Source: Apus apus (lineage: Eukaryota > Chordata > Aves > Apodiformes > Apodidae). Taken from it: a stretch of 64,000 nt of DNA. A model generated the notes under the pieces. It made no database searches. It saw only the letters and a program-made list of their open reading frames with translations, and was not told the origin of the DNA. The DNA lies in assembly GCF_020740795.1 (NCBI RefSeq), contig NC_067289.1, positions 25,848,108-25,912,107 of the forward strand, written 5' to 3'. Positions within the stretch are counted from its first letter, which is position 1, and each line of letters begins with the position of its first letter. Shown here in pieces: positions 39,640-52,400 of this stretch. A program made the position numbers and the translations under genes.

Positions 39640-40191
39640 TCGTGTTTCCTCATGAGGCATTGGAGTGTGAGGAGCCTCACTGAAAGGAGAGCCGCACCTT
39701 CTGCCCTGGGGGAGGGAGCAGCCCCCGCGCGGTGCAGGCGGTCGCTGTGCGGGGCGCTGGGCAGCGGGAGCGGGGGGAGCGGGCGGGAGCCGCGGTGCAG
39801 GCGTGGAAAGGCCCCCGTGCCTCCCGAGTCCAGGCCTGCTGCGTCTGCGCCGCAGGACTGGAGCTGCTCACCGCCCCCATTTGTATTCACCCACAGGCTA
39901 ACGAAGGCAAACTCGCCTGCGTGGGGCAAGCTCGGGCCACGCACTTGAGGGCTCAGCCCGGAGCCGCGGGATGCGTTTCCCACCTGGGGTCCCACCCGCT
40001 CCGCCCCTTGGGACGGGCTTCTTTGGCCCGTGCAGGTGTGGCAGGGGTGCCCGCCTGGTGCGCGGGGAGGCGATGACCGCGGGGTGAGGACGGAGCCCAG
40101 CAGGCAGTGTTTCCCGAGAACGCTCCCGGCAGCCTGGCTCCGTGCCTGGCGGCGCCGCGGGCGGGACTCGAACCCGCGGCGAGGGCGGCGG

Positions 40192-40201
40192 GCGGAAGTG
40201 A
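40192..40201 (+). promoter_or_regulatory. DHX36: ETS/GABP-like site in the DHX36 promoter
   Basis: GCGGAAGTGA matches the ETS-family core (CGGAAGTG) and lies just upstream of the start codon within the CpG island. Such sites commonly mark start sites of housekeeping genes. Confidence 0.5.
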
Positions 40202-40209
40202 GGCGGCGG

Positions 40210-40254
40210 ATGGGGCGGGCGGCGGCGGCGCGAGCCGGCGGGCGGCGGCCATGA
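40210..40254 (+). other. Upstream ORF overlapping the DHX36 start (ATGA)
   Basis: ATG at 40210 opens a 14-codon frame ([14 protein letters not shown]) that ends at TGA 40252-40254. The main DHX36 ATG is 40251-40253, so stop and start overlap in ATGA. The uORF start context is weak at -3 (C) but has G at +4. Whether it is transcribed depends on the unresolved start site. Confidence 0.6.
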
Positions 40255-40451
40255 GCTCCGAGCGGCGCCGCGAGTGGGGCCGGGGCCGCGATGGCGAGGG
40301 CGGCTCCTCCGGCGGCTCCTTCGCCGCGGGGGGACACGGCGGGCGCGGCGGCGGCCGGGGCCGCCACCCCAGCCACCTCAAGGGCCGCGAGATCGGGCTG
40401 TGGTACGCGCGGAAGCAGGGCCAGAAGAGCAAGGAGACGGACCGACAGCAG
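40251..40451 (+). CDS. DHX36: DHX36 exon 1 (residues 1-67)
   Basis: Encodes the Gly/Arg/Ser-rich N-terminus and the DHX36-specific motif [20 protein letters not shown] (36-55), which in the family recognises parallel G-quadruplex tetrads. Ends in phase 0 at CAGCAG|GTGAGG. Confidence 0.95.
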
Positions 40452-43400
40452 GTGAGGGCGGCCGCGGGGCCTGCGGTCCTGCCGGTTGCGTCCCGCGCTG
40501 CGCTGCGCTGCGCTGCCCTGCCCTGCCCAGCCCTGCCCAGCCCTGCCCTGCCTGCCCTGCCTGCCCAGCCCTGCCCAGCCCTGCCTGCCCTGCCTGCCCA
40601 GCCCTGCCCTGCCCTGCCTGCCCAGCCCTGCCCTGCCCAGCCCTGCCCAGCCCTGCCCTGCCTGCCCTGCCTGCCCAGCCCTGCCCTGCCCTGACTGCCC
40701 TGCCTGCCCTGCCTGCCTGCCCAGCCCTGCCCTGCCTGCCCTGCCGTGCCCTGCCGTGCCCTGCCTGCCCTGCCCTGCCCTGCCCTGCCTGCCCAGCCCT
40801 GCCTGCCCTGCCTGCCTGCCCAGCCCTGCCCTGCCCTGCCTGCCCAGCCCTGCCCAGCCCTGCCTGCCCTGCCTGCCCAGCCCAGCCCTGCCCTGCCTGC
40901 CCTGCCCTGCCTGCCCTGCCTGCCCTGCCTGCCCTGCCTGCCCTGCCTGCCCTGCCTGCCTGCCCAGCCCAGCCCTGCCCTGCCTGCCCTGCCCTGCCTG
41001 CCCAGCCCAGCCCTGCCCTGCCTGCCCTGCCCTGCCTGCCCAGCCCTGCCCTGCCTGCCCTGCCCTGCACCCTGTCTGCCCAGCCCTTCCCACGCTGCTG
41101 GGGCGGGAGGGAGCGGTTGTCAAGGGCTGTGTTGTTTCTCGTTCCCAGAGAGCTGTGGTGCGGATGGACGAGCGCCGGGAGGAGCAGATCGTGCAGCTGC
41201 TGAGTACTGTCCAGACTAAAAGTGAGAAGGAGCAAGAGTCCATGTCCTGGTGGTCTGGGGATGAAGAAGGGTAAAGAGAAACAATTGCTAACGCTTTTAT
41301 TTACTTTCAGTTGAACAGTCTTCCCGCAAACGGGTAGGAAGATGTATCAGAAAATACCTGTGTTTAGTGAGTGGAATAGGTTAACAGATATACTCGGTTT
41401 TCTCTGTGTGTATCATCATCCTGAAACAGTTGGTAAAATTGCTGTAAAACCCTTTTCCTGATTCTTGTTCAGTTTGGGGTGCCAGATTGTTACTCAAAAT
41501 CACAAAATCCTGTAGTTGGTCTCCAAGCCTATCAGAATCACAGAATCACTTGGGTTGGAAAAGACCTTCAAGATCATGGAGTCCAGCCACTAACCCCTCT
41601 ACCAAGTCCAGCACTGAGCCATGTCCCCAAGCACCACATCTGGACAACTACACACATCCAGGATGGTGACTCAACCACCTTCCTGGACAGCCTGTTCTAG
41701 TGTCTGACAACCCTTCCAGTGAAAAAGTTCTTCCTAATGTCTCATCTAAACTTCCCCTGGTGCAGCTTGAGGCCATTCCCTCTTGTTCTATCACCTGTGA
41801 GAAGAGACCACTGCTGGTCTCTTTACAGCATCCTCTCAGGTAGCTGTAGAAGGTGATGTAGATGTAGAGCAGATGCCTGGAGTTTCTCAGCTCCCCTGGC
41901 CTTTGGAATTACTCTTTCATAAGGGCATTTGACTTCATTTTTCAGTTACTGTGCAGTCTTGGAATGTATCCTTGTCCTCTGTGAAATGGGTCTGTTCTTA
42001 GCACATCAAGGGTTTTAAATACCTGCAGTGCAGAGCTCAGCCAGGTGTGTCTGTCAGGGAACTGAGCTGGTCAGGTCTCTGTTGGGCAGAACAACCTGGT
42101 CCCAGGACAGTGGCTCTGAGAGCAGGTGGAACTGGGATCCTCTGGGGTTGTTTTGAGGCTTCGTTACTTTCATTTTGATACAAAAGAACACGTTACATTT
42201 CTAGGTACTGATGCAAAATTCTTGGTGGCTGATAATTTTTAGACTAATTGTTTTAATGGTGTATGCCATGCTCTCACTGGCTGATGGTCAAGGAACTTCT
42301 GGGTGCAGGGTCTCAAAATCAGATTTAAGGTTGGCCTTGAATGGTCCAGTGTGCAGCAGCCAGGCACGTCTTGGAGAGTCTTTGATGTGTCTTGTTCTCT
42401 GCACCTATTTCAGACCTACTCCAGAACAGCCTGCAAAAGTGAAACCAGGTGCTGAAAAGGCTCCTGTGAGACAGAGACCAGTCTTGGAAAAAACATTTCT
42501 TGATCGGGATGTGGAATATCTCTTTGAAAAGAATGAGAAGGATGCTGATTTAGATGAGCAACTTAAAGAAGACTTAAGAAAGAAGAAATCTGATCCTAGA
42601 TACATTGAAATGCAGGTATTTTTCCATGTGTTTAAGAAGAAAGCTTTTTATTGTTTTTATGGGTTGTTTGTTGGGTTTTGGTTTTTTGTTTTGTTGGGGT
42701 CTTTTTTTAGTTAAACTAACCAGAGAACACAACTTCTTGCCATTTATTTTCTAGGAAGTTGTTGTGATGTTACTTTGTCTAAAAATTACTCACGCATACC
42801 CACCAGTATGACAGTGATTATAAAACAGGCTTTCAGTGACAGTTTCTGATTGCATAAAATGTAGAATTTTAAGCTTTCACCTCGTCCAGTTGTGTAAGGT
42901 TTTCTGTTTGTTTTTTAACTGATTGTTTCCCAGCGTTTATGTCTAAGACCAAAAGCCCAAAAAGTGGATTCTGCAGGAATTGCCTCTTAAAAATGTAGGT
43001 GACGTTGTTATCTAGTAGCAGCTTATAAAGTTGTCAAAGAATTAAACCTGTTTCTGGTGGGCTTGTGTTTTATCTAAGTTTGTCATGTTATTTCAGTTTA
43101 GCCTAGATCACAGATGAAATCTATTACATGCCTTCAGTCTTGAAAGGGTTTTTAAGAGATGTGCTGTTACTTTCTTTTTCTCCAGAGATTCCGAGAGAAA
43201 CTCCCTTCGTATGGGATGAAAGAGGTAAATGTGAATTTAATTTGGAAGAATATGTGTTTCTGTTGTAGAACAGGAGAAGACAGGTGTGTAACTGGGACTA
43301 ACAGGACACCTGGGGTGCCATTTTTGGAGGTGCTGAAGCCTCCCAGGTCATGACATTGGGCCTGATGTCTTCCCAGAAAGCAGCTCAGGTTCCCTGCTCC

Positions 43401-46400
43401 AGGATACCTGTGAAGTTTCTCTGGGGCCATGTACAGTTTAATCAGCAGAGGCAGCAGCATTCCTGGAATCACAGAATGCCAGGTTGGAAGGGACCTGAAT
43501 GATCATCTGGTCCAACCTTTAACCGTTCATGGACATGGTGTAGAGAGCCAGATACATTTAAGGGTTTTTAAATTATTTTTTTCAAGTATATGTCTTTTCT
43601 TCTTTCTCTGCCCGTTAAAATTCTAGAACATTCCTAGTTATTTGGATTTTGCTTAGAATAATTGTCCCCTGCACAAATTGTCATGCCTTCTTTTTCTTAT
43701 ATATATAAAACTGTGGCCATTTGTTGAACTCAATTTATATTTGTCGAATTCAATTTATAATTGAATATAATGCAGGTTAAACATTTTCTTTTTTAATCAC
43801 AGACTTATTGGCTGTACTGCTGGATCTTAATGCCGTTAGTTTGCCAAAGTATAATAGACATCAGTGACAGTATGAGTTAGTACTAATTTAAGTTAATACT
43901 TCATTTGATGTTGCCTGTACGAAACAGCAATTGAGTGGTGTTGTTTTCTTCTGCAGGTTCAGGGAACAATTACTGAGCTTCCCTTCTCATGCTTTCTTCT
44001 AACTTCTCAGTAACACAGAATTGTCAAAATCTTGTAAAATCTGTTTTGAACAATAATACAGTGAGTGGTTTTTCCTCTCTTTTTGGAAACAGGAGCTTGT
44101 AAACCTTATAAACAGCAATCGAGTGACTGTGATAAGTGGAGAAACTGGCTGTGGAAAGACAACCCAGGTGACCCAGTTCATCCTGGATGATTACATCGAG
44201 CGAGGGCAGGGCTCCATGTGCAGGATTGTTTGTACCCAGCCCAGGAGGATCAGTGCCATCTCTGTAAGTGTCAGTTTGACAAACTGAGGAACTTGTTTCT
44301 TGTGATTTTTTTTTTTTTTTTCCCAGTAAGAAAAAATGAGGACAGATTACTGCCTTGCTCAGAATCATGGAATGAAAATCTTTTTCTTACTGGGCCTAGG
44401 ATCCATGGGCAAGCTGATGAACTGAGTGTGCAATCTGCTAAATTATTTGATGATAAGATCTGGAAAAAGAAATATAAATGACCAGAGAGGTACTGTGCAC
44501 CTCTTGAAGAAGCTGCTGTCCCATCACATGTGCTCCCACTGGGTTCAAAGCTCAGTGAACACATTCCATGTGTAGCAGGCAGTGGAAGTGGCTGCATGTG
44601 ACCTTGTTTGGAGTCACCTCAGGTTCCATTGCAAATAACAGTTCTGTTCACACACTGATTTGTTAACAGAGGGCTGGCCTTGCAAGCCTCCTTCTTCCCT
44701 GAGCTCAATCATGGTTTATATCTGAATTTAATGGATTTGGGCAGTGCAAATGTGAATTAAGGTGAACACTAATGTTGTGTCAGGCCCCTTAGAGGTATTT
44801 TAATGAGCAAGAAAGAAGCGCACAGTAATTAATCTTCTTGACAGTGGAGTGTCAAGTGGTTAGAGAACCTGACTTCCTCTGAGGAGAAGCTGGCCCTGCT
44901 GAAAGGGTGAGTGTATTGTAAATGCTTCAATGGTTGTCTTCCTTTAAAATGTGTCCTGGCTTGCAAACCTCTGGAATTCCTGACAGAAAACACTGTTCTC
45001 AGTGGAGGAGAAAATGGTTTTCAGGGTGTTTCTTTGTTACTTAAGTGACATCTTGGTTCTAGGTGTTTCCGTCTGATGAGTAGCTAAATCATAGATTAGC
45101 TACTCAGTTTTTTTTTTTAAGTTTTCCTTAATGCACTATTTTGATTGTATTCATTTTTCCAAGGTGGCTGAGAGAGTTGCTGCTGAAAGGGCAGAAGCAT
45201 GTGGGAATGGCAAGAGCACAGGGTATCAAATTCGTCTGCAGAGGTGAGAGAGGCTCCCGTGGCAGTTTGTGCGTTCCTGGAAAGTAGCAGCTATTGTTAC
45301 TTAAGCAAGGAAGTTTGGGAAGTAGTTCTTAACATAGGGGAGTGCTTTCATTCTAGTATTTTCTCCGTAGCTGGTGTAGGGAATAAGGTGTCTGAAATTT
45401 AGCCAAAAGTTGGAGTGCAGTTACTGTATTTCATGCAGCATGTGACAGAGGCTAGCACCAAGTTATATTTTGTCTTGTAAGTCCTTCTTTCAGCTCTTCT
45501 GAAAGGTTCTGCTATAGATAGAGATACAATTGATGTCCCTAATCCATGAATTTCAACAAAAAATGGAAATGCTAAAGGAAAGAATGCTCTGAGCCATATT
45601 TCTGGGGGAAACTATTTGCTGTGTTTCCCTGTTGGGTGATTCCTCTGGGATCAGGCAGTAAAGTTGGGTCCGTTGGCCAGAGTTCATAGACCTCGTGCCA
45701 TGGAGCAGAAGCAATGACATTTGAAATCAGCTGTAATTAAAAAAAAAATTGATCTAAAATGTTGCCAGAGAAGGATGGAATCTCAGTTCTTGTTGAAGCA
45801 AGACTGCTGGTGGGAGATGGCAACTTAATCCTTTCAGCATTTTCATTTGGGTTTACAGGACCTCATTTCTATTTTTCTTTGCTCCCCAGTCAGGAATGTT
45901 ACACTGCTGTGCATTGAGCTGTTATCTGTGCTTAGAGCTGCAAGAGTTTGGGGTCAGATCAGTGATCAGATAAAATGCAGATCAATGTGCAAGTGATGAA
46001 ATAGGATGCCTGGGAAGCCAGGGCTCCTGTCAGATTACAAGTAGTTCATTCCCTATCAAGAAAAATACTGTTTTAATTCCTTGTTCCTCCAATTGAACTG
46101 TAAGTGAGCAAGTCAGAGGATGAGCCATACTTCATCGTGTCTGAAATTACTATCTGCATTTTAAGCTTTTAATGTACTTTGTAAAATACAGAGGAGAACT
46201 GAGCCATTCTTAATGTATCTCTTTCAGTCGGTTACCAAGGAAACAAGGTTCAATTTTATACTGTACCACAGGAATTGTCCTACAGTGGCTCCAGTCAGAT
46301 AAGTAAGTTTTCCTATTTAAAAAGAAACTGAATGGAATTATGAAAGAATGTGACCACCAACCTGTTTGTAACAGTTTCAAGTCTGTTTTTTTTAATTTTG

Positions 46401-49400
46401 CTAACAGCAAATATTTAACTTCCTGCTCTTCTATTTTAGGCACTTGTCCAGCATTAGTCATGTAGTACTTGATGAAATTCATGAAAGAAATCTTCAGTCA
46501 GATGTTCTAATGAGCATTATTAAAGACCTTCTGAATGTTCGTTTGGATCTGAAAGTAATACTAATGAGTGCAACTTTAAATGCAGAGAAGTTTTCAGAGT
46601 ACTTTGGTAGGTGAAATGCTTCCTGTGAATGTTCCTCTTCAGTAATTTAGACTTTTACAGTATAATGCAGGTCTGAAATTTTAGGATTGATCTTTATCAA
46701 AAGAAGTAATTACTCCAATTTTACCAATAGTTGCCAGCTGCTGGAGATGCTTCTTTCCTTGGTTTCCATCATGAGCACATGTTGCTTCTGTATTTGCTTT
46801 TCAGACACTTTGTGGAAACAGTATCTCTGGTGTTGTCATATTTAATATTGACATATTTTTGAAGTCTTGGTGTGACTGGGCAACCAGACTGAAGCCTTTA
46901 GGTGTCCAGTCTTCCAGCTTCATCCCGTAGCTGCACGTGCTGGAGAACAACACACTGCTTGCTACCTATGCTTTTGTTATTCAGCAGCTGCATTTGGAAG
47001 TTAGTGTCTTCCATGACAATTCCAAAATAAACAGAAAAAAACCCTGTAGCCTTGTCAACTATATTGCAAAAATAGTGAAGAAAGTTTATTGCCTCTGATC
47101 TTTCAGCATAGTATTGTATTTTCTGTTTAAAAACTGAGTTGTGCCTCGACAGATCATTGTCCAATGATTCACATACCTGGGTTCACTTTCCCTGTGGTGG
47201 AATATCTTCTCGAAGATGTAATTGAGAAGTTGAGGTAAGTGTATTTTCTGAACACTATTCTAGACAATATTTTGGGGTATCTCTTTTCAAAGATTATCTT
47301 GGTATAAATAACCTGTGGAAGAATTAGCTGTGTTTTTCAACAGGAAGCCTTTCAAGGGAAGTTCATCAGCTTTTACAGTGACTAAAAGTGGCATATGACT
47401 ATCTGGAAATGGTGGCTTGAGGAGGAATAAAACCCTGTCTTTTGTTGTGAATTTTCAAGCAACTAAATCAAACTAGTCTTTGTTTAGATTTGTTTTTCTG
47501 CATGTCCTCGTGCTTACTAGAGATGGCACCTGTTTTATAAGTAGTTTTACTTTCAGAAAGGAAATGTGAGAGTCGTACTTACATGGTGTAGCTAAAGCGT
47601 GGTGTGTTGTCCATAGTTTGGAGAAGGACTGTGCAGCTGGCTTGAAATTACTTGGGTTTCAAATATTAATTGTTTATTATTTCAATGCAAAGGTACACTC
47701 CCGAGAGCACAGACCGCCGGCCGCGGTGGAAGAAGGGCTTCATGCAGGGGCATGTGAGCAGGCCAGAGAAAGAAGAGAAGGAGGAGCTGTACAGGGAGCA
47801 GTGGCCTGGCTACTTGCGGCAGCTGCGGGGCAGGTTGTTCTCTTTAAAGTTTTTAGTCACTTCTTAACTGAGAAATACAAATTAGGGCTGAATACAATTA
47901 CTGTGCTTTTTATTACATGATGGTTCTTAAACTTGCTATTCTGAACGATAATGGCACTAGGCTAAATCTGAAGAGCAGGCTGGAGGTGCAGTAACTGAAC
48001 AGCCAAAGCAATAAAGGGGCCAGTAGTGGGTCACACAGGTGTCTTGTGGCAGAACCAGGAGTGCATGGCTGTGTCAGTGAGGTACCAGTGTGTGTGCTTC
48101 CCATGCCTGCAGGTATTCAGCGGGTACAATAGACGCCTTGGAAATGATGGATGATGACAAGGTTGACCTTGACCTTATAGCAGCACTGATCAGACACATC
48201 GTTCTGGAAGAAGAGGTACGTTCTGTCTCCTGTCATCACATTGTAATGATGGGACTGAATTGTGGTCAGTGGCTGTTGGGAATGTCAGAGCTGAGAGGTA
48301 GTTTGGCTTGTTACACAGATATAAAGGAGAATAAGTTTGGTTTGCTCTTGTCAGAAGTGATCTTGTTGCTTTAAATTATCTAAACAATAAATCACTGTTG
48401 AAGTCTTGAGTTTCATGTGGGGTTAGTTAGTGTGTTTATTGAAATGCGGTAGAATCCATGTTTAAGGGGGAGCACAGACCTGAGTAACCCTCCTAGGCTT
48501 GTGGGTATTAATAGTTATCCCTAAATGGGCCTTAACTTGTTATTACTACATAACACTATCAGAATATTAATATCAGAAGGACCCTGTGCCTGAAGCAATG
48601 ACAAACATGAAGTAAGAATAACTTCTGTTTCCACAGGTATAATGTATACAGGTTGTCATAACCTGAAGTTAAATATTTTTTCTGTGTTCAAAAACATCTG
48701 TGGAAGAGCTGACACTTTGATTCCTTAAAGAGAATTTTGATTATTAAAAATATCAAATAATTTAATATTTCAGTTGGTAGATCACTGTGAATAATGAGGA
48801 TGAGTTGCTGTTTCATATTTTGTTCTTGTGTCGAAAATGATACACTAGTTTCTGTTAATTTACAGCTCAAATTCTTCTAGTGTTGACATGGCTCTATTTA
48901 GAACACTGCAGGAGAAAAAATCAAGTGTTTATTTATTATGATCAGATAAATATATGTAGACAACTCTTTTCTAGAAAACAATTTCATAAACCAGATCTGA
49001 GGCAATGAGGTTTCAAATGCCACATATCCTACATATATATATATTTATGTACAAGAGCACAAGTAGCTGGTTCTTTGCATAGCATGTAATTTATTCCAAC
49101 CTCTTCTCCCTTTGCTCCCTCTTTTATCCATAGGATGGTGCAATTCTAGTGTTTCTTCCAGGCTGGGACAACATCAGCACTTTGCATGATCTCTTGATGT
49201 CACAAGTCATGTTTAAGTCAGGTAAAAACTAAATTTTACATGGGGATTCTAGCAGTAGCATTAGTGGCAAACTCTTTAATTTTTGCATGGGACTGCTGGG
49301 TTTGCATTGGGTTCATTGCTTTTTCTCATCTCACAAAATGATTGCAGTGTGTTCAGCATTTTTTGTATTTCTGAGGTATCTTTTACCTGATAATAATGCA

Positions 49401-52400
49401 TTTTCCTCAGTCTAGGAGAAATCTGAGAAAGAATCTCAGTCCTGCATCTATTTCCTTTGGTCTTTTTCTTGTAGCTCTGGTAACTTCCATCCAAAACTAA
49501 ACTCTTTTTTCATTCTCTGTTCATTTCCTCTTCTCTGGATGCTTCAGCAGCTTTTGTCTACTGCTTTGCTGAGAGTTCTTTTAAATCCTGTTTGCTCTTA
49601 GAAGCTTTTCTAACCAGACACTAAAATACACCATGCCTGTCAGAGATAATTCATCCTGTTTGCATAACTCATGGTTTGTCTAACTGTGCTCTTGAGTGTT
49701 CAGATTGTTGTCTTACAGTTCATGTTGTGTATGTTCCATAGGTAAAGAATTTCAGTTTATTTATTTAACTTGAGCAATCATTAAATAATCTGATAATTTA
49801 AAAATTAAATGTAAATTACTGTACATAACTTCATGTATTTTCTTGTCATTGTAGCATAGTAAAAAAATCCTTTATTTTACTTTAGAATTTGCCATTATCT
49901 ACATATATTTGTGAATTCAGACTAAGAAACAGTAGACTGACTTGCAGCACATTTTCTCTGTTCTGCACAGTTGACTTCCCTGTAAACTCAAAGTTTCTGT
50001 GCTTACACCATATCTTTTACTGATTTTTAATTTTCAGATAGGTTTATTATCATACCTTTACATTCATTGATGCCCACTGTTAATCAGACTCAGGTAAGCT
50101 TTTCTTCTATTGTAATATTTTACAACTACCAAAAAAAAAAAAGGAATTACATGTGTTTGCCAAAACCCAACATGTAAATGGGCTGTGGATAATTACAGGT
50201 TTTTAAGAAGACCCCGCCAGGAGTAAGGAAAATCGTGATTGCTACCAACATTGCAGAGACTAGGTAAATAGCCAGCTCTACGGGCCAAAAAATGCTATTA
50301 TGCATTGCACAAAATAAATGCAAGGGATCATTTAAACTATAAACCTGTTTAATGTTTCCAAAAATAGGTTTTTTATGTTTATGCCATCCATTTATAACAG
50401 TTTATCTTTAAAAATTGTATAGAGTAAACCATTGTTTTCCTTTACTTGTTTTAAACAATTGAAACATCATGTTACTCTTATGATTCACTTTGTTGTACAT
50501 GGTAAATCTGAGCTGCCTGTCCTCTCTGCAGGCTTCATAACCCCATCTGGTGACTTATGCCAGACCTAGGAGAATAAATGGAATTCTCTCTTGAACTGCT
50601 TAGTAATGTAATTCTTAATGAAATTCCAAACACAGTTTTTTTTTTTTAATTGTTGGCTCACAATTTGGGAGGGGATCAAGAGATGAAGAAAGGGGATAAA
50701 CCTCTTTCAAATCCTAGGTTAGGCTTGCAAAGATGAAAAGTTGCAATGTCTCCCCTCTTTTTTAAACAGCATCACAATAGATGACGTCGTGTTCGTTATA
50801 GATGGTGGAAAAATAAAGGAAACTCACTTTGACACCCAGAACAACATCAGCACGATGGCAGCAGAGTGGGTTAGCAAAGCTAATGCCAAGCAGAGGAAAG
50901 GCCGGGCAGGAAGGTGAGCCTCCACACCTCAGCTGTGAGTCCATGCTACAAAGAAGAGAAAACTGACCACAAATTCATTGCACTCAGCTATATACCACAT
51001 TTTTTTAAAAACTTCTCTCCCAAGAAATACCTTGTGGAATATTTTCTCTCTTGTACAGTTCTTCTCTGGTCTCTTCATGACTCCTTTTGAGCAGATAATA
51101 GGTTTCTGTGTTCTGCAGGGCCTTTTTTCCTGTGGGTGGGCCTGTGTTCCAGAAAGCTGAAATGGCTTTTGCAATTGAACACACTTCAGTTCTGATTCTG
51201 TGCGGTGCTGTGGAAAGCTGGTTAGAAACAAACAATCAGCACGTCACAGTGTCAAGGGCATGTAGTGATAGGACAAGGAGGACAAGTTCTTCTTAAACTG
51301 GAAGAAGGGAGATTTAGGTGAGACATTAGGAAGAAATTCTTTGCTGTGAGGGTGGAGACCCTGGCCCAGGTTGCCCAGAGAAGCTGTGGCTGCCCCATCC
51401 CTGGAAGTGTTAAAGGTGAGGCTGGATGGGGCTTGGAGCAACCTGGGCTGGTGGGAGGTGTCCTTGTCCATGGCAGGGGGTTGGAACGAGGTGGTCTTTT
51501 AAGGTCCCTTCCAACCCAAACCATCTGTGATTCTCTGAAAAAAAACACCAAAATACAATTGTTTATTTAAATAATTCCAGGGTTCAGCCAGGCCACTGTT
51601 ACCATCTCTACAACGGACTGCGTGCCAGCCTTCTAGATGATTATCAGTTACCAGAGATCTTGAGGACGCCTTTAGAAGAACTCTGTTTACAAATCAAGGT
51701 AAACACATGAATCTTCCAATGTGTTTATTATTTTATCACTGGAGTAAGAGATTGGGAGATTAAGTGAATGCAGGTGTGAGAATAGGGTTGTCTTCAAGTC
51801 AAAATTCTGTTACACCAGGACAATATATTTAGCTATCAGTGGCACAACTTCTGCAGAGTGCACACTTGTACCTAGATGCATCCAACCCAGGAAAAAGAAG
51901 ATTGTCCAGTATAAATAAAAACTGAAGTCTGTTAAAAATTTGAACAGTGCTTCCCCCCACTCTGCCCCCAATGGTCATTCCATCAGAGGAGCTTCAGTGA
52001 AAATGCCAGTGAGTCAAGGGATATGATGTCTTAAAAGAATTTTACTAAAAAGTAGTTTTAAGACAGACATGAGTTTCCTTTCTGGCAGTTTGTATTTAAA
52101 TCCTGATGCATGCCTAAGAGATCCTATGTGTATGGATACTGAGTGAACAGTATGTTTCAAATTTAATCATTAATACATTTTTCTTTTTGTTCTTAGTTCT
52201 TAATTCAGATTCTAACTCAAGCTGTGAATTATTGTTCAAATACTGTGGTTGCTGCTTACTAATTTTAGGTAGTCATCTTTCCACAATTGCTGCAGGTTTT
52301 TGGTTGTGTTTTTTCTTCTTTCAGATTCTAAAGCTTGGTGGAATTGCCCATTTTCTGAGCAAACTCATGGATCCACCATCCCGTGATGCTGTGATGTTGG

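Larger units (their letters stand above)
39640..40480 (+). promoter_or_regulatory. DHX36: CpG-island promoter of DHX36
   Basis: GC content and CpG density rise sharply from about 39660, and this continues through DHX36 exon 1. There is no obvious TATA box, as expected for a broadly expressed CpG-island gene. An ETS/GABP-type core GCGGAAGTGA lies at 40192-40201, 50 nt before the start codon. An exact tRNA-type B box sits on the minus strand at 40161-40177. The transcription start was not resolved. Confidence 0.8.

Noticed and set aside
40141-40240. Possible minus-strand tRNA gene around the TTCGAGT loop
   Set aside because: Only the T-arm is present; there is no A box, no matching 5' acceptor strand and no anticodon arm.
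39525-41243. 572-codon minus-strand open frame rich in Gly, Gln and Ala
   Set aside because: It runs through the C-rich array, whose unit contains no stop in any frame on either strand, and through the DHX36 CpG island. The peptide is pure repeat translation.
40274-41274. Long plus-strand frames of Cys/Pro/Ala/Leu repeats (up to 309 codons)
   Set aside because: Same array read on the other strand; DHX36 exons 1 and 2 in their proper frames explain the real coding sequence here.
46898-47164. 88-codon minus-strand frame in DHX36 intron 8
   Set aside because: It overlaps the exon 9 acceptor in antisense, has no recognisable domain or promoter, and is of a length expected by chance.
51244-51551. 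Open frames on both strands around 51.3-51.5 kb
   Set aside because: They translate the CR1 3' region, which does not encode protein in this part of the element.
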